Program-made: the position numbers and the translations under genes
NCBI RefSeq assembly: GCF_937952055.1
Contig: NZ_CALFYO010000021.1
Coordinates: 868,001 to 932,000, forward strand
Direction: 5' to 3'
Length of the DNA stretch: 64,000 nucleotides
Origin: an uncultured Piscinibacter sp.
GTDB lineage: Bacteria; Pseudomonadota; Gammaproteobacteria; Burkholderiales; Burkholderiaceae_C
In this document: positions 61,898 to 64,000 of the stretch, piece after piece
Position numbering within the stretch: the first letter of the stretch is position 1
How the letters are laid out: each line of letters begins with the position of its first letter
Notes under the pieces: model-generated
Seen by the model: the letters and a program-made list of their open reading frames with translations, nothing else
Database searches by the model: none
Told to the model about the DNA's origin: nothing

Positions 61898-64000
61898 ATG
61901 GGCGCCCGCTCCTCCGATGCATTGCGCGACTCGACGGCCCCGTCGAGCCGGCGCAGCAGCGCCCCGGCGAAGCAGGTCACGGCCGACGCCGCCGCCGCGT
62001 CCTTCGCCGCGCTGACTTCCAAACTGGATTACCTCGACGCCGCCGAGATCAAGCGCGTGCGCGAGGCCTACCGCTTCGCTGACGAGGCCCATCTCGGCCA
62101 GTTCCGCGCCAGCGGCGAGCCCTACATCACCCATCCCATCGCGGTGGCCGGTCTGTGTGCCGAGTGGAAGCTCGATGCACAGGCGATCATGGCCGCGCTG
62201 ATGCACGACGCGATGGAGGATTGCGGCATCCCGAAGAGCGAGCTGATCGAACGCTTCGGGGCGCCTACCGCCGACCTGGTCGACGGCCTCACCAAGCTGG
62301 ACAAGCTGCGCTTCTCCACGCGCGAGGAATCGCAGGCAGAGTCCTTCCGCAAGATGCTGCTGGCGATGGCGCGCGACGTGCGCGTCATCCTCATCAAGCT
62401 GGCCGACCGGCTGCACAACATGCGCACCATGGAGGCGATGGCCGCGTCCAAGCGCGTGCGCATCGCCGGCGAGACGCTGGACATCTACGCGCCCATCGCC
62501 CACCGCCTCGGGCTGAACCAGACCTACCGCGAGCTGCAGGAACTGTCGTTCCAGCACCTGCGGCCGTGGCGCCACGCGGCGCTGTCCAAGGCGGTGCAGA
62601 AGGCGCGCGGCTACCGACGCGACGTGGTCGAGCGCATCCAGCGCGAGGTCGAGAAGGCGTTCGCCCAGTCCAAGCTGCCGGCGCAGGTGTTCGGCCGCGA
62701 GAAGACGCTGTTCTCGATCTACAGGAAGATGACCGAGAAGCACCTCAGCTTCGCGCAGGTCAACGACATCTTCGGCTTCCGCATCGTCGTGGGCACGCTG
62801 ATGGAGTGCTACATGGCGCTGGGCGTGCTGCACCAGCTCTACAAGCCGATGCCCGGCCGCTTCAAGGACTACATCGCCATCCCGAAGGCGAACGGCTACC
62901 AGTCGCTGCACACCACGCTGGTCAGCCCGCTGGGTACGGCGGTGGAGTTCCAGATCCGCACCGAGCAGATGCATGCGGTGGCCGAGAAGGGCATCGCCGC
63001 CCACTGGATGTACAAGTCAAAGGGCGCCGGCGGCAACCATGCGCAGGACGCGCAGCGCCTCGGCGCGATGTGGCTGCAGTCCCTGCTCGACATCCAGGAC
63101 GAGACGCGCGACGCCAGCGAGTTCCTCGAGCACGTGAAGATCGACCTGTTCCCCGACTCGGTCTACGTCTTCACGCCGAAGTCGAAGATCCTCGCGCTGC
63201 CGCGCGGCGCCACGCCGGTGGACTTCGCCTACGCGATCCACTCCGACGTCGGTGACCACTGCGTCGCCGCCAAGGTCAACGGCGAGCCGGTGGCGCTGCG
63301 CACCGAGCTGCGCAGCGGCGACGTGGTCGAGATCGTCAGCGCGCCCAATGCGCGGCCGAACCCCGCCTGGCTGAACTTCGTGCGCACCGGCCGGGCGCGC
63401 TCGAAGATCCGCCACTACCTGAAGACGATGGAGCAGGAGGAGTCGCAGGACCTGGGCGAGAAGATGCTCGCGCAGGCGCTGCGCGCCGAAGGCATGCAAC
63501 TGCCGGACGAGCGCGAGGAGAACGCCCCGCTGTGGCAGCAGGTCACGCGCTGGAGCGGCAACCGCAATCGCGCCGAGCTGCTCACCGACATCGGCCTGGG
63601 CCGCAAGATCGCCAGCATCGTCGCCAAGCGCATTGCGCGGCTGCTTGCCGAGGACGGCAAGCGCCCCGACGCGCTCACGCTCACCATGGGCCGTTATGCC
63701 AGCGACGACACCGAGCCGTTGCAGGGCATGGTGCTGATCGACGGCAGCGAGGGCGCCTCGGTGCAGCTCGCGCCATGCTGCCGGCCGATTCCCGGCGACG
63801 CGATCGTCGGCTACCTCGGCCGCGGCGAGGGCCTGACGGTGCATACCGCCGACTGCAGCGTCGGCAAGCGGCTGTTCGAGCGCGACAGCGAGCGCTGGAT
63901 GACGGTGGAGTGGGCCGAGCAGCCGGTGCGGCCGTTCGAGACCGCGATCACCGTGCTGCTGAAGAACGGCAAGGGTGTGCTCGCCGAGGTGGCCTCTGCA
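61898..64000 (+). CDS. spoT: Bifunctional (p)ppGpp synthetase/hydrolase (partial)
   Basis: 701 codons are visible; the 3' end lies beyond the window. The HD hydrolase domain (about 55-200) is intact, with the metal-binding HDAMED and the ITHP His. The synthetase domain (about 255-370) has GREKTLFSIYRKM, and RFKDYIAIPKANGYQSLHT is the RxKD form found in bifunctional enzymes rather than the ExDD of RelA. A TGS domain (about 415-475) and a zinc-finger/helical region follow, and an ACT domain begins at the edge. The N-terminal ~30 residues are low-complexity. Both activities are expected to be functional. Confidence 0.96.
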   Translation, partial: MGARSSDALRDSTAPSSRRSSAPAKQVTADAAAASFAALTSKLDYLDAAEIKRVREAYRFADEAHLGQFRASGEPYITHPIAVAGLCAEWKLDAQAIMAALMHDAMEDCGIPKSELIERFGAPTADLVDGLTKLDKLRFSTREESQAESFRKMLLAMARDVRVILIKLADRLHNMRTMEAMAASKRVRIAGETLDIYAPIAHRLGLNQTYRELQELSFQHLRPWRHAALSKAVQKARGYRRDVVERIQREVEKAFAQSKLPAQVFGREKTLFSIYRKMTEKHLSFAQVNDIFGFRIVVGTLMECYMALGVLHQLYKPMPGRFKDYIAIPKANGYQSLHTTLVSPLGTAVEFQIRTEQMHAVAEKGIAAHWMYKSKGAGGNHAQDAQRLGAMWLQSLLDIQDETRDASEFLEHVKIDLFPDSVYVFTPKSKILALPRGATPVDFAYAIHSDVGDHCVAAKVNGEPVALRTELRSGDVVEIVSAPNARPNPAWLNFVRTGRARSKIRHYLKTMEQEESQDLGEKMLAQALRAEGMQLPDEREENAPLWQQVTRWSGNRNRAELLTDIGLGRKIASIVAKRIARLLAEDGKRPDALTLTMGRYASDDTEPLQGMVLIDGSEGASVQLAPCCRPIPGDAIVGYLGRGEGLTVHTADCSVGKRLFERDSERWMTVEWAEQPVRPFETAITVLLKNGKGVLAEVASA

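Overview
The window is GC-rich DNA from a betaproteobacterium, most likely order Burkholderiales (Leptothrix/Rubrivivax/Methylibium type). This rests on gene content and neighbourhoods: E. coli-type gshA, rpmB-rpmG, the gmk-rpoZ-spoT run, a tryptophanyl-tRNA synthetase with an extra C-terminal domain, a long acyl-CoA desaturase, and frequent GTG/TTG starts with 1-4 nt gene overlaps. No species name can be supported from the sequence alone.

Left part (1-16 kb) is core metabolism and regulation: an Atm1-type ABC exporter (cut by the window edge), a YciA thioesterase, a YgiQ radical-SAM protein, a lipoprotein, a Crp/Fnr regulator, thioredoxin reductase, ribosomal proteins L28 and L33, a fatty-acid desaturase, a coupled trpS-purN-rsmB run, plsY-ridA, and a three-gene envelope-stress-like operon (Spy/CpxP-like protein, response regulator, histidine kinase).

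The centre (16.4-38.9 kb) is the most unusual part. Two large transcription units diverge from a relatively AT-rich 0.8-kb spacer. The leftward unit encodes a secreted protein of about 2,240 residues built from DUF11-like repeats, coupled to a 1,708-residue outer-membrane protein (three OmpA-like domains, then a large beta-barrel). The rightward unit has nine tightly packed genes: a small exported protein, three TPR proteins (two of them lipoproteins or probable lipoproteins), a 102-residue exported protein, a TolQ/ExbB-like channel subunit, two TolR/ExbD-like proteins, and an AgmX/PglI-type protein with coiled coil, transmembrane helix, Pro- and Gly-rich linkers and a TonB-like C-terminus. 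In content this resembles the Myxococcus Agl-Glt/Nfs envelope machines and looks like a proton-driven trans-envelope apparatus with its own giant surface protein. One TolR-like subunit has Asn where the family has its proton-carrying Asp.

Just right of it (38.9-39.7 kb) is an integration scar: a LysR C-terminal fragment, then a phage terminase fragment with a frameshift that abuts the 3' end of a tRNA-Ser(CGA) gene.

The right part (39.7-64 kb) is again mostly core: a hydratase, serS, bacterioferritin, ispH with an FKBP-type isomerase, radC-smr, a coupled GGDEF-FlhG-like-truncated-haemoglobin operon facing away from cheR-cheD-cheB (with a sigma-28-like promoter), a DUF1127-like protein, a LysR regulator, hemW-rdgB-rph, a PP2C phosphatase/protein kinase pair, yicC, an outer-membrane barrel protein, a decayed 1.1-kb stretch, gshA, gmk, rpoZ and the start of spoT, which runs off the right edge.
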